Source: Pachyseris speciosa
Lineage: Eukaryota; Cnidaria; Anthozoa; Scleractinia; Pachyseridae
Reading direction: 5' to 3'
Length of the DNA stretch: 64,000 nucleotides
Assembly: GCA_016490735.1 (NCBI GenBank)
Contig: JAEMWC010000356.1
Location: 550,001-614,000, forward strand
Position numbers and translations under genes: made by a program. Shown here piece by piece: positions 11,498-22,010 of the stretch (position 1 is its first letter; every line of letters starts with the position of its first letter). The notes under the pieces are model-generated. The model saw nothing but the letters and a program-made list of their open reading frames with translations, was not told the DNA's origin and made no database searches.

Positions 11498-11561
11498 CCC
11501 TGAGCGGGATTTGAACCCACGTCCCCCCGTATACTAGTCGGGTGTGATGACCACTACACTG
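11498..11561 (-). repeat. 3' half of a split tRNA-like SINE head
   Basis: Minus strand: GTGTAGTGGTCATCACACCC, then the T-arm with GGTTCAAATCCCGC and end CTCAGGGC. A 30-base block (ATACTAGTCGGGTGTGATGA followed by CCACTACACT) is shared exactly with 11163-11192. The intervening 338 bases are therefore flanked by direct repeats. Confidence 0.55.
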
Positions 11562-11574
11562 GATCTATTGCAGG

Positions 11575-11880
11575 AAGGAAGTGAAGCTATCAATGTTTCA
11601 GTGTAAAATAATAATTATTATTCATAACATTCTGTGTACAAAGAGCTTACTGTTCAAAATGAACAAAGACTCTCAAAGCTGTCCTTTTCATCAAGCTGAT
11701 AACACTATTATTCATTTATTCACTGAATGCACACAAGCCATTTCGTTTTGGAGGAAATTCATCGATTGGTCCTCGCGCGTTGTTGACTCAAGACTTTCCT
11801 TTTCAAAAAATGAAATCCTGTTTGGCATTATACAATAAATAAAGATTTGACATTCTGTTTAGCCCTCAATCACTTAGTTA
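11575..11880 (+). mobile_element. LINE ORF2 C-terminal fragment
   Basis: The frame reads LFKMNKDSQSCPFHQADNTI, then IHLFTECTQAISFWRKFI and FSKNEILFGIIQ. The same layout (LxKM, C-P/S-F, HLFxxC, SFW, FGI) occurs at the end of the full-length L1/Tx1-like LINE at 61.6-61.9 kb, so this is a truncated relative. One Cys of the zinc knuckle is replaced by His, and a stop/frameshift follows at 11836. Confidence 0.65.
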
Positions 11881-12449
11881 TTATTGGAGAGTTTTTTCTA
11901 CAGTGTAATGTACATGTACAGTGTAAATTAATGTCCTTAACAGTAAGTTATATGTAATGAATTTGTTTCCGTTGTTAATGAAAAACAAATAAAATAGAAA
12001 GACACATCCTTTTTTCCTCCGGATGATTGTGAAAATAATTTAAAGCAAAATGGTCTGTTATTTCTTCTTTTTTCAATCTGTTGTGAAGCATTTTTTTCAT
12101 ACTGCGTAACCATGAATTATAGCTTTCTCTAATGCATTTTGTAATATATTTTGCTCTTTGCAAATCTCATGTAAGACAAGTACTGCATTGTAACAGTAGA
12201 TAGTGATAGTGATAGTGCGCACTGTATTGTAAACAGTCCTACGATCAGTACCGTGTAGTAAAACTTTGTGTCTAATAAAAAAGAAGGCACAATCAAGAGA
12301 AAATTTGGCAAACGAGGAAAGTAGAATTTGCAAAACATGACCAGGTTAGTACTCTGATATTGGAAGACAAGTTACGTTTCAGCTGAAAATTTATTTTTGA
12401 TCCTCAAAAGAAAAGAATACACTCAGTTAAATGACAGCAAATTATTTCT

Positions 12450-12870
12450 AAGGCCCTGGCCCCACTAATGCGTTTTGAAAAGTATCCGTTTTTGGTTTCA
12501 AAATAAAACGTATCTCTATTCAATACATCGATGTCCACACTACTGTTTTTGCAGCATTTTCAACAATCCACACTAATGAGCTTTCAAAAGTACATGCATG
12601 TATCTGTTTTCGATGCCATCGAAAACGCACATCAATAGATCCACATACACACTACTGTTTTTGCAGCGTTTTCAGCCATCCACACCAATGCGTTTTCAAA
12701 AGTATTCGTTTTTGGGGTCATTGGATGATGTCAGCCTTATCATTTCCATGCATTTTCACCTATCCACACAAGAAGCGAGGCATTTTTAAAACAATACATT
12801 TACTAAAGACTCCAGTTTTGAAACCATTTTTGAAAGCCTTCGTTTTCATCCTCATTTCCGGGCGTTTTAG
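12450..12870. repeat. hAT-like MITE remnant
   Basis: Starts AAGGCCCTGGCCCCACTAAT. It repeats the phrase CCACACTACTGTTTTTGCAGC (two close copies, with variants) and GCGTTTTCAAAAGTA at several spacings. This is the look of non-autonomous hAT-type palindromic elements of cnidarians. The right end is not clear. Confidence 0.4.
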
Positions 12871-14319
12871 GGTGATGCAATTTTTCTACAACCATAGATA
12901 TATTCATTATATTCATATTCTTGCCAAATATGTACAAAATTAAATTCAAATTAAAAATGAAAAGACTACTATCTACCTGGAATAACCTTATGAACGTCTT
13001 GTTGGCTTTGAGGAGATTAAATTGTAAAAGTCATGTTCTTTGCAAGTCAAATCTCGCCCAAATTGCCTTGCTAGGTCCATGAATCCACCACACAACGGCG
13101 AGAGAAACAACTTCAAGTTCAGAGCCGCCATGCTTTGACACGGACACTTTTGGCGCCTCAGTCGGCATGAAATTATCCCTCATCCCTGGTCTCATTCAGA
13201 GATTTGCCGCTACTCTCCATTCCAGTTTAATGATGCCAGACTGGGAGCTTCTGCAGTGGAAAATGGCTCGAAAACACAGTTATAAACCGAGTACTTACCG
13301 ACTAAAAGTTGCTACGCTCGCAAGCAAAACAACAAAGATTGAAATTGGCGACGTCACAATACAAGTTGAGTCCTCGGTATTGTAGAGCAGCAGACCTCTC
13401 AAGGGAGCCCTTCATGTAGGGCAGCTAAATCCCGTTTAATTACCTGCATTGAGAAAATTGCCTCAAGATGTCAAGGAATTTGGCAGTTAAAGGGTTAAAA
13501 ACAGCAATTTAATTTTTATTGATACGAAATTTACGTGGCTGTGAGGTCTCAATCGCTAGCTTAATTGAATTGAATTATGTTTCCCTACTTGCCTGGTGGT
13601 TGAAAGACATCCTTAAGTCTGGAGACCTGCAAGTCACTAGTGCTTCTGAAAGAAACCAGTGGGGTTTTCTCTGTGCTTGCTAAATCACAAGTTGATATAA
13701 GTTGACTCTCAGTTTTGGAGTACAAATTAGGAGCCAGGTGGAAGAAAAAGTCTCAAAAGTGACACACCGTTGCTAGTCTTGGTTCATTTCTTAAAGGTTG
13801 CCATGCTAGAAGTTCAGAAAGCGAGAGGTATTTTCGGACTTAGGTGAAAAATCTCTGATGTTTGGAGAGTCTTGTTCAGATGTGGAAGTTATAATGTAAA
13901 GAGGGAGCTGTCTGTGAAGTCAAAAATTCTCATGGGGGGGGGGGGGGGCAGTGGGGCAGATTATTATTTTTTTTTTTAGCAAAAACTCTAATTAAAACTG
14001 GCTAGCTGCTGCATCGAGGTTTCCATTGTTGATTAATTTTGAAGAGCGCAGTTTTTGAAACGCAGCTCACTTTTACTGTAGGCCATGAAACAGTTCACCA
14101 ATCCTAAGACCGCGGAAACATTATGGAGTTGGGAGAATTCATCTAAGACAAGGAAAATTTGGCCCAACGAGAAGTCTGCTCGTTTTTGATGAGTATCTTC
14201 AAAACTATCTGCACTGGCGCATGCAGCAAACATTCAAAGTAAAAGCACAAAATGTACTGTAAGTTGTGATTATCTGTCTCAAGACATACATGTAAACATG
14301 AGATGATAATGTGAATGAC
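12871..14319. other. Intergenic stretch, no gene recognised
   Basis: Contains a G run at about 13935-13948 and short AT-rich motifs. The reading frames present are short and show no family signature. Confidence 0.4.
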
Positions 14320-14455
14320 CATCACAGTAACTGTTTTGAACACTACTTAAGCAGTAGTGCAAATAAAGCATAGTGAAAATAAAGCATAGTGAAAGTAAAC
14401 CCACGACCTCTGGGATATCAGTGAATTGCTCTACCAACTGATTTTGTTGGTTCAT
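14320..14455 (-). repeat. tRNA-derived SINE fragment
   Basis: The minus strand holds AGTTGGTAGAGCAATTCACT followed by a GATATCCCAGAGGTCGTGGG B-box region. Beside it lies CACTACTTAAGCAGTAGTGC, the same internal SINE segment found as a palindrome at 9.5 kb. Truncated. Confidence 0.6.
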
Positions 14456-14959
14456 AATATACCTGTGACTGATGAATACACGAGAATGAATACTCGGTAA
14501 ACATGCTGCCGAATTTTTTTTAACATATAAATCACCTTAAATTTGCATCGATCACCTCGGTTATTATGCTTCTATGGAGGCTTGTAAACATCAGCAAAGA
14601 GTATTTTCATGCGAGATAAACATCAGCAAAAAGTATTTGCATGCGAGATGTTTTACCTTGAGTTGATGTGTGACGCATCAGATTTCACATTTTATACAAA
14701 TTTTTTATGTTGTACATCAAGCCAATTAATTTCAGAAAATCCAGGTGTAGTTTAGTATTTTGTTCAAATTCTTCCACTGTCATCATTTATATTGATTTGT
14801 ATTACGTGCTACGTGTACGATTTTCATTCCATTTGACGATGAAAATGAATCCATCAAAAATGCCCAAAGCAAGCACAACTACAGTCAAAGCTCTGTTTAG
14901 AAGCAGAAAATGATTGAAAACAACTTACACTTTTGACTTATAAGTTTTTGCCATTGAAC

Positions 14960-15445
14960 TCAAATTTTCAGTGTTACCTATGAACAGGAGTTGTTTTGAG
15001 CCAAAAATGTTCCTCTTGAAAGTAAATTTAGATAATTACGCCACTCGAATTGCGTCCCTACAGTATCTGAATCCTAGTCCCTTCAGAATAAATATTAGGA
15101 AATTTTGCCCAACAATTATTGGATGCTACTACTGGAATGATATTCCCATTTCTAGTTGCCAAAAACCCACAAAACAATTATTTAAAAGAGCTCTCTTTCA
15201 GTATTATTTTGCTCAGTATTAGTTTCTACCATGTGCCTATGTAAAACTTCTTTTCCTTCAGTTTCTCATCTCCCCTATTTATAGTAAGGTTTCCTCTTTT
15301 TATCTTAACAAATTATGTATTGTAATTTAAAAGGGCATATAATTAGTCTACTATATCATGTCCTTCTCCACTCCAACTCTATTCCTAGTCACTGTAAGAA
15401 ATCTTATATGATGATAATGTGGAGTAAACAAAGAAAATGCAAAAA
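14960..15445 (+). mobile_element. LINE 3'-end fragment
   Basis: The frame at 15031-15222 reads NYATRIASLQYLNPSPFRIN, IRKFCPTIIGCYYWNDIPIS, then KPTKQLFKRALFQYYFAQY and stop. This is the C-terminal signature of many cnidarian ORF2 proteins (YxTR...GxxxWNxIPxxxxxxxxxxxFKxxLxxxxxxQY). A 3' UTR of about 220 bases follows. The 5' part is missing. Confidence 0.7.
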
Positions 15446-15697
15446 AGAAATTTAGAGTCAGAACCTGTGTGACTTGAAGGGACCCTTTAAAATGCAAATT
15501 TATAATAAGTAAATAGTTCTGTCAGAAATTTCACAGAAAAAATATGGGTTGTCTCGTTTTGGTTTGTACTCTTTCAATCAATCTGCTAAAACAGGGTTCA
15601 CTGCAGGCATTTAAGAGAGTTGCCATGTTTGTCATGTTTGATTACAGGTACATTGTTCACTCTTCGCCCACACTCTATGTATGATGTGGCTGGATAC

Positions 15698-15866
15698 AGA
15701 CCCTATGCAAAACTGGTTGCCTTTATTAAAATTATTCAAGATTTTGTTTGTATTCAAAATAGCCTCACTAACCTCTTTCGGGATAAAAAACGAGGTTAGA
15801 GAGGCTATTTTGAATATACAAACAAATTAATAATAATTTAAAGACAGCCATTTTTGCATAGGGTCT
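15698..15866. repeat. 169-bp palindromic MITE
   Basis: Ends AGACCCTATGCAAAA / TTTTGCATAGGGTCT. The arms run on through GTTTGTAT-TCAAAATAGCCTC and its complement almost to the centre (ACGAGGTTAG). Near-perfect foldback, non-coding. Confidence 0.85.
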
Positions 15867-15869
15867 ATT

Positions 15870-17380
15870 GGGGTGCTATTTGTGTGTGCAGTAGGAATGT
15901 GCAAATTAAAATAATTCAAAACCCTGAATGCTGATCATTTTCAGAGTAACTATCCCACGGCACAACATCAGCATAATTATTCTCAAGATAAGCACTCTAT
16001 GGACAACTTCAGAAAATTTATTTTAGATGCCATTTGTTGTATTTTCCATAAGAAGTGTGCTTGTCTTGAGGAATGCACACTGTAGAATATTATTAAAAAA
16101 ACAATCCTGTTGAGGATTGGCTTGATGAATGTTACTATTCATTTATTGGTCACTCAATTTCATACTGATATTATAGAGGATGCCAGCTGATAGTAATTAC
16201 AAGTAAGCCATAAGGACATCTTTTGACCATTTTCCACCTGTTTTCACTCATGTTGATAAAGTGATCATCATTATTTGTTTTAACTAAGTGACAATCATTT
16301 TTTGAAAGTAAGAATATTGATAATTATTTATTGTGATTCTAATTTCCCTATGTTAAGGAAGTTTGTGAAAGTTCAAGATTGTATTGTATTGACTTACAAC
16401 ATGCAGTACTTTGCAAAAATTAATTTTTATTCAAAGAGTTCACAACTTTTGTGGGAAAAATTGGACTTCCCATGACTGGTACCTTGTAAAAGAACCCCCC
16501 CCCCCCTCCTTCCTCCCCAGCAATGCAATGCCTTTCTCTGTGGATTATTTTTTTCTTAAGTTGAGGTTGCTCTTTACTCCTAAGTTCATCATAATGTAAT
16601 TATAATTATAACTTTATACAGAGCTGTTTTGATTAGAGAGGAAGATCATGCCATTTCAATTTTAGCAGCGTATGATCCCCCCTTTGCCAATTATTTTGGT
16701 TATACGGTAACCATCACATATCCAACAAGGATGAGTAGAATAAAAACAACCACAACTTATCGTGTCAAATGCTGTACTTAACATGAGCTGTACTATGCAG
16801 TTTAGGTCGACCCAAATTAGTTAAGTTTGCCTGTTGAGTCAAATGTCGAACTTCACGTAAATAAACAAAGCGAGGCTGAACTCATCGATGACGTAATTCA
16901 AGAACGAACGACAAAAAAAATCTCACCGCTTAGTATCACAGGGAACCCAAGATTAGGATGCGTTCAATGAACATTGAATGCAATTTAAGTTTAACAGTTC
17001 TTTTAATCATTCTTACCTGTTGTTCAGTTCTTCGTCAAGGCTAAACTGAAATGTAGCATATAGCTTATTGCTCCAGATGTTCAACTGGATGTGTATATTT
17101 TAGCCTGCGAACAAGCTTTCTATTGGGGTCTTGTGAGATCGCAAGCTGTGAGGGGATTGGGGTGGGGGTGAGAGAAGGAGAGCTTGTCACGGTGACTGAA
17201 GAATTTTCGTGTCCACCACAGGGAGCCCAAACACTAGATATTTATAAGCTTTATAGGTTATTCATACATGTACTAAAAAAGAAAAAGATTTACCTTTGTG
17301 TCTATCACAAAAAAATAGGCAGTCTATGACTACATGTGCCTAGTGATATGAAAAATAGTATCATCTGCAATGACTGCATG
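15870..17380. other. Intergenic stretch, no gene recognised
   Basis: AT-rich, with a C run at about 16493-16506. At 17101-17220 is a partial, diverged copy of the TAGCCTGC-type MITE seen intact at 62.4 kb. Confidence 0.4.
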
Positions 17381-17382
17381 AT

Positions 17383-17645
17383 ACAACAACAAGAAACTTT
17401 ATTGTGAAATAAGTATCAACTGTAACAATCCATGATTGAACAAGAACTAAGTAATAAAAACATGTAATGGTACTTTCTATTATTAGTAATTGTGCTATAA
17501 ACTTTTATAATAAACTTTGTTACAACAACATGAAACTTTATTGTGAAATAAGTATCAACTGTAACAATTCATAATTGAACAAGAACTAAGTAATAAAAAC
17601 ATTTAATGGTACTTTCTATTAATAGTAATTATACCATAAACTATT
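17383..17645 (-). repeat. Tandem duplicate of a LINE-like 3' tail
   Basis: Two copies with a period of 139 bases (17383 and 17522). On the minus strand each ends AATAAAGTTTC(T/A)TGTTGTTGT, i.e. a polyadenylation-like hexamer followed by a short TTG tail, as in many cnidarian LINEs. It may be the 3' end of the minus-strand element whose 2A/OTU ORF lies just upstream. Confidence 0.55.
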
Positions 17646-17694
17646 AGACTTGTAAGAAGAGTCTTATGGTTGTCGAGTAGAAATTTGACCAGAC

Positions 17695-17980
17695 TCAAAC
17701 TTCACTATACAGCATTAGAGTTGTTGAGTTGTGTGTAATTTGGCACCTGAAATGGTGTGCAAATGCAAGTTTGATGTTGTATACTGTTGTATAGTCTGCA
17801 AAGTCGAGCACGTTGGCAGGTTTTAGCATTTTCATCATATAAGTATTGTTGCATACAACGCATGATTTGGTAATTTTCAAAAATAAAGTCGACACAACAG
17901 CCTTCAGCAAGAGTATCATTCAATTCCTTTGGTAAATGAGGTTGATGTCTTTAAATAAATCTTTCATCTCAAGAATAACA
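17695..17980 (-). other. Possible 3' continuation of the 2A/OTU element
   Basis: A minus-strand stretch with two overlapping short open frames lies between the OTU ORF and the AATAAA tail. No motif recognised. It is kept here only because of its position. Confidence 0.25.
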
Positions 17981-18009
17981 GTGAAAGAGTTTGTATTAGG
18001 AAAGTTATT

Positions 18010-19012
18010 CTATATGGCTTTTAGAAGAAACTGATCTACGACATGCATAGAATTATCTACAAATACCTGTACTGTGCCAGCATTTAGGAACAAATCTTCT
18101 AATTGGTCTTTTGTGATATCGTCCAAACTAATGCTCTTCTCAGTAGATGCAAGAAAACTTTGTAGTGCATTATTAAAACACATTGTTGTTTCTCTGAAAT
18201 TTTGACTTGATTCTACCATATTTATTTTTAATTGCATTGAGTCAGAAATTGCTTGTATAACAATATTATCAGCCCACGTACCTTGGTGTGACATATTACA
18301 CATATTGATTCCATGAAGTGCCTATTATACTTTCTATGAACCGATCAGGATTATCAGATAAGAATCTCATAGCTGTTGCTCTAATTTCAGCATGATGATT
18401 TGAATCACCATATAACTGATGCGATATTGATTTAAATAAACAATCACCTTCACCACCTACATCTAATGGCTGTAATACATGTCCAAGCATTCTATATCAA
18501 AATACAAAATTTTGGTTGGTAAAGGAAATGGTTTCAAAAGTATTGCCAAACATAGGACCAGGATTTAATTCAGCATCACCTGATAATGACACTTTGCATT
18601 TAGCCACAGAATATCTTTCTCCCTTAACTTTAAATGCATAAAAATGTGAACTATAGAAACTATTTTCTTTGCGAATATACTTCATTTTCCAATGCTTGAA
18701 ATATTTTGCAGCTTTGTACAAAATAGATGAAACAGGTACATATTTCAATACCATTTTCTTGAATTTGTCATGTGACTTTTTCTTTTTGAGCAAATTAATA
18801 ATCGTTTTCATCTTGATCTGAGACGGCTCTCTTTCTCTCATCCTGCATTTAGCATGTTTTACACATAGTCGAGAGTGTCTGTGTTTTTCATTACATGGCT
18901 TACATTTATTTGATAGCTCATTAGAACAAGGCTCAACTTTGATTGGCGCTTTCAAAGAAGTTGGGTCATTGTTCTCTTTTGATAAATGGCTCCCCGAAGG
19001 GACATTTGGCAC
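18010..19012 (-). pseudogene. Transposon ORF with 2A-like motif and OTU protease-like domain, broken
   Basis: Minus-strand frame from 19012: a Lys/Cys-rich segment, then SLSGDAELNPGP (18554-18580 for GDAELNPGP), which fits the 2A ribosome-skipping consensus ending NPG-P. An in-frame TGA follows after TNQNFVF. The same frame then resumes with LQPLDVGGEGDCLFKSISHQ, LYGD, HHAEIR, an OTU cysteine-protease N-terminal half with the nucleophile Cys. A frameshift near 18300 leads to NMSHQGTWADNIVIQAISDS, the usual continuation of the domain. The Asp normally three residues before the Cys is Glu here. Known families: OTU domains and 2A peptides both occur in retrotransposons and other mobile elements of marine invertebrates. 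Which element class this is cannot be told, because no RT or helicase remains. Confidence 0.75.
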
Positions 19013-19080
19013 TCCCGAGGGAGGTTAGTTATGGCTCCCCGATGAGACGTTTGGCACTCCCGAGGGAGTTTATAGCACTC
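18985..19080. repeat. 45-bp tandem duplication
   Basis: GGCTCCCCGA(A/T)G(G/A)GAC(A/G)TTTGGCACTCCCGAGGGAG occurs twice, at about 18988 and 19033. It overlaps the start of the 2A/OTU reading frame. Confidence 0.7.
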
Positions 19081-19730
19081 ACCAACGAGCGTAGTAGGAT
19101 CGTCGTGGTACACCTTTTGGCTGTTTATCATAGGATTTGCTACTTTTGCATGGAAATTCCATCTTCTGTAGACGTTACTGATCGCTAAACAAGGCATATA
19201 ACGACAGGATTCGGCAGGAAACGCTTGTCCACGGCCAGTGGTCGAGGGAAGAATCATCAACACTTTCTTCAGTTTCCTTACCGATAAAGCAAGAAAATTC
19301 TCGAAAAATCCCTTCATGTTGCTTTTAAGATCAAATTCTTTGAAAATCCACCGAAAGTTGAACCTGGCTCTAGAAGGAAGAAGGAAAGAAAGATAAATTT
19401 ATCTTAAACATAGAAAACTTACCAACGTTGTTGAACAAACGTGCAATGTGAGCACATGGAGCGATCGTAGCAAAAAGTTGCCATCTAGGTCATGTCTTCT
19501 CGGGATACGAAAATCAAACGAAAATTGCTCGAAAGTGGTCTCAGGTTAGGAGCGAAAGAATACGAAAAATCCCGAGTTACGGACACACGTGTGCACAATA
19601 ACATAGTGCCTTGGGCTCTACGAGCACTAGGCACAAACATGAAACGTTTGCTTACGTGTGGGTCTTTTTTTGGTCATTTTAGAAGGGATCTGTTAGTACG
19701 TAGATGGTTTCTCTGTTTATATATATGTAA
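19081..19730. other. Stretch without recognised gene
   Basis: Lies 5' of the 2A/OTU frame and left of the SINE array. It could contain promoter or leader of the mobile element, but no motif supports this. Confidence 0.3.
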
Positions 19731-19837
19731 ATTCCTTCGAAGCCATGAAAGCCGTAGAACAATATACTTATGGAACCATGCAAACACAGTTTGCCACTCA
19801 GCTTTCGACACACATCTCTATTGAGAGAAAAACTTCT

Positions 19838-19909
19838 TGCCCCGAGTCGGAATCGAACCGACGTTCCCCAGTTACCAGTCGGGCGTGATAACCACTACAC
19901 TACCGGAGC
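19838..19909 (-). repeat. SINE tRNA-like head, inverted unit
   Basis: 72-nt cloverleaf: acceptor GCTCCGG/TCGGGGC, D arm GTGT-AGTGGTTA-TCAC, T arm GTCGG-TTCGATT-CCGAC. The loop CTGGTAA gives GGT at 34-36 (Thr code), although the D arm resembles tRNA-Val. One anticodon-stem mismatch. Confidence 0.65.
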
Positions 19910-20094
19910 AACCACGCTAGCAACGCGGCCACTTTAGGAAGTGAGTAGTATCGCATGTCGGCCATTCCTCAGATCCCGTCCAGGGAATTTAGAAGCCAGG
20001 AAACACACAAAAGTCTCGAAAGAAAAATGTTCCGAGGAATGGCCGACGTGCGATACTACTCACTTCCTAAAGTGGCCGCGTTGCCAGCGTGGTT

Positions 20095-20166
20095 GCTCCG
20101 GTAGTGTAGTGGTTATCACGCCCGACTGGTAACTGGGGAACGTCGGTTCGATTCCGACTCGGGGAA
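20095..20166 (+). repeat. SINE tRNA-like head, unit 1
   Basis: Same as the other heads except for an acceptor change near the 3' end (GGGGAA for GGGGCA) that breaks the first acceptor pair. Confidence 0.65.
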
Positions 20167-20414
20167 AGAAGTTTTTCTTTCAATAGAGATGTGTGTCGAA
20201 AGCTGAGTGGCAAACTGTGTTTGCATGGTTCCATAAGTATATTGTTCTACGGCTTTCATGGCTTCGAGATATTTACATATATATATTTCTAATTCCCGTC
20301 GAGGGAATTTAGAAGCCAGGAAACACACAAAAGTCTCGAAAGAAAAATGTTCCGAGGAATTGCCGACGTGCGATACTACTCACTTCCTAAAGTGGCCGCG
20401 TTGCCAGCGTGGTT

Positions 20415-20486
20415 GCTCCGGTAGTGTAGTGGTTATCACGCCCGACTGGTAACTGGGGAACGTCGGTTCGATTCCGACTCGGGGCA
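20415..20486 (+). repeat. SINE tRNA-like head, unit 2
   Basis: Seven-pair acceptor (two G-T), intact A-box TAGTGTAGTGGTTATCACG and B-box GGTTCGATTCC. Confidence 0.65.
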
Positions 20487-20735
20487 AGAAGTTTTTCTTT
20501 CAATAGAGATGTGTGTCGAAAGCTGAGTGGCAAACTGTGTTTGCATGGTTCCATAAGTATATTGTTCTACGGCTTTCATGGCTTGGAAGGTATTTACATA
20601 TATATATTTCTAATTCCCGTCCAGGGAATTTAGAAGCCAGGAAACACACAAAAGTCTCGAAAGAAAAATGTTCCGAGGAATGGCCGAAGTGCGATACTAC
20701 TCACTTCCTAAAGTGGCCGCGTTGCCAGCGTGGCT

Positions 20736-20807
20736 GCTCCGGTAGTGTAGTGGTTATCACGCCCGACTGGTAACTGGGGAAGGTCGGTTCGATTCCGACT
20801 GGGGGCA
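20736..20807 (+). repeat. SINE tRNA-like head, unit 3
   Basis: Variant with AGGTCGG in the T-stem region and GACTGGGGGC before the end. A CA-run and (TA)n follow directly after the unit tail. Confidence 0.6.
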
Positions 20808-20916
20808 AGAAGTTTTTCTTTCAATAGAGATGTGTGTCGAAAGCTGAGTGGCAAACTGTGTTTGCATGGTTCCATAAGTATATTGTTCTACGGCTTTCAT
20901 GGCTTGGAAGGTATTT

Positions 20917-20999
<83 letters not shown>
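20917..20999. repeat. (CA)n-(TA)n microsatellite, left of the Penelope insertion
   Basis: A short CA run passes into about 35 TA units and stops exactly where the inverted Penelope-like arm begins. Confidence 0.95.
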
Positions 21000-21004
<5 letters not shown>

Positions 21005-21079
21005 GTTAAAAAGACCGAAAATGGACAACTTTTGGTTCAAAAAAACGATAGAAATTTAAAAATTTATGATTAAAAAACG

Positions 21080-21103
21080 TTTCGGTCTCTCGACCTTCGT
21101 CAG
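21080..21103 (-). ncRNA. Hammerhead-type catalytic core of the minus Penelope copy
   Basis: Exact reverse complement of the core at 23200-23223, in the matching place near the outer end of the left arm. Confidence 0.6.
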
Positions 21104-21608
21104 TTACAAACAGAATGTTAAAAACCTACAACTTAAATATGATTTTACAACAATGGTTACAAATTACATACGGGTTACGTAACTCAGACAATGAAACGAA
21201 AAACAATAGGTGTACAAAAAGTATGAAACTACTACGGTAAATTAACAGGATGCGGAATAACAACAATAATAGAACTAGTGATAAATGTTATGTAATTGTC
21301 GCAGCGCAACAGGTTCCCCATCAAGGGCCTCTGAATCATCATACCTGTCAGTATCATAACAAAATCCCTAAAGAGGGCCCTTAAACAATAAGTAATAATT
21401 TCCCAACAAAGAGCCTTTGAATGACCTAGCTAGCACAAAAATAACAGAATCCCCAAAAGAGGGCCCCTGAGCGCTGAAACAACTACAAGTGCTAAAGATT
21501 ACAATTAATGAGTCGGTACACACTGACTTGTTAAAATATATAAAAATAAATTCACTGCCAATACGCACCTTAAGAAAATCGCAACCTATTGTCCAAACTC
21601 TGCTGAAA

Positions 21609-22010
21609 TTAAGTATAATGGATGCGGTTTTTTGAATGAAATTCTTGTCTTTTATTAAGTCCATAAGGTGAAAGGGAAAACAACTGCGCACTCCAGTATG
21701 CTTCTTTCGTAATTAATAGCTGTTCAGTGTTTTCGGACGTGTTAGTTTGGATTTGATCGATACATTGAAATGTAAAGTCCGATAGCACGTGCGGAGTTCG
21801 GTTGAAGTGTGTGGCGACCTCGCAAGTCTTCTTATTGGTTCTCATGGACGATTTGTGATTTCTAAATCTAACTTTAAATTCCGTGGTGGTCGATCCAACA
21901 TACTGGAGATTGCATTTCTTACAATGAACCAAATAAATCACATTTGAGGAATTACACGAAAGTTTCTGCCGAACAAAATAGGTTTTACCAGTTTGTGCGC
22001 TGGAAAAAGT
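21609..22010 (-). pseudogene. Penelope-like GIY-YIG C-terminus, minus copy
   Basis: The minus strand encodes FVRQKLSCNSSNVIYLVHCK, then LQYVGSTTTEFKVRFRNHKS and a C-terminus ending KNRIHYT. The protein is the same as in the plus copy. The frame is open up to the junction at 22010, where the element is cut off. Confidence 0.85.

Noticed and set aside
12097..12338. Overlapping minus-strand frames after the LINE fragment
   Set aside because: Short, low-complexity, no motif; probably chance frames in LINE 3' UTR.
13167..13385. 72-codon frame as host exon
   Set aside because: No splice or family support; sequence looks like old repeat DNA.
20095..20807. Functional tRNA-Thr (GGT) gene cluster
   Set aside because: The heads pair fairly well, but the whole 320-bp unit including non-tRNA body is repeated, the anticodon stem has a mismatch and the D arm is Val-like. 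A SINE family explains this better.
19976..20910. CRISPR array
   Set aside because: Regular spacing but units are 320 bp and almost wholly identical, with tRNA boxes; eukaryotic SINE array.
20832..21073. Frames with Tyr-Ile repeats
   Set aside because: Translation of the TA microsatellite and SINE tail.
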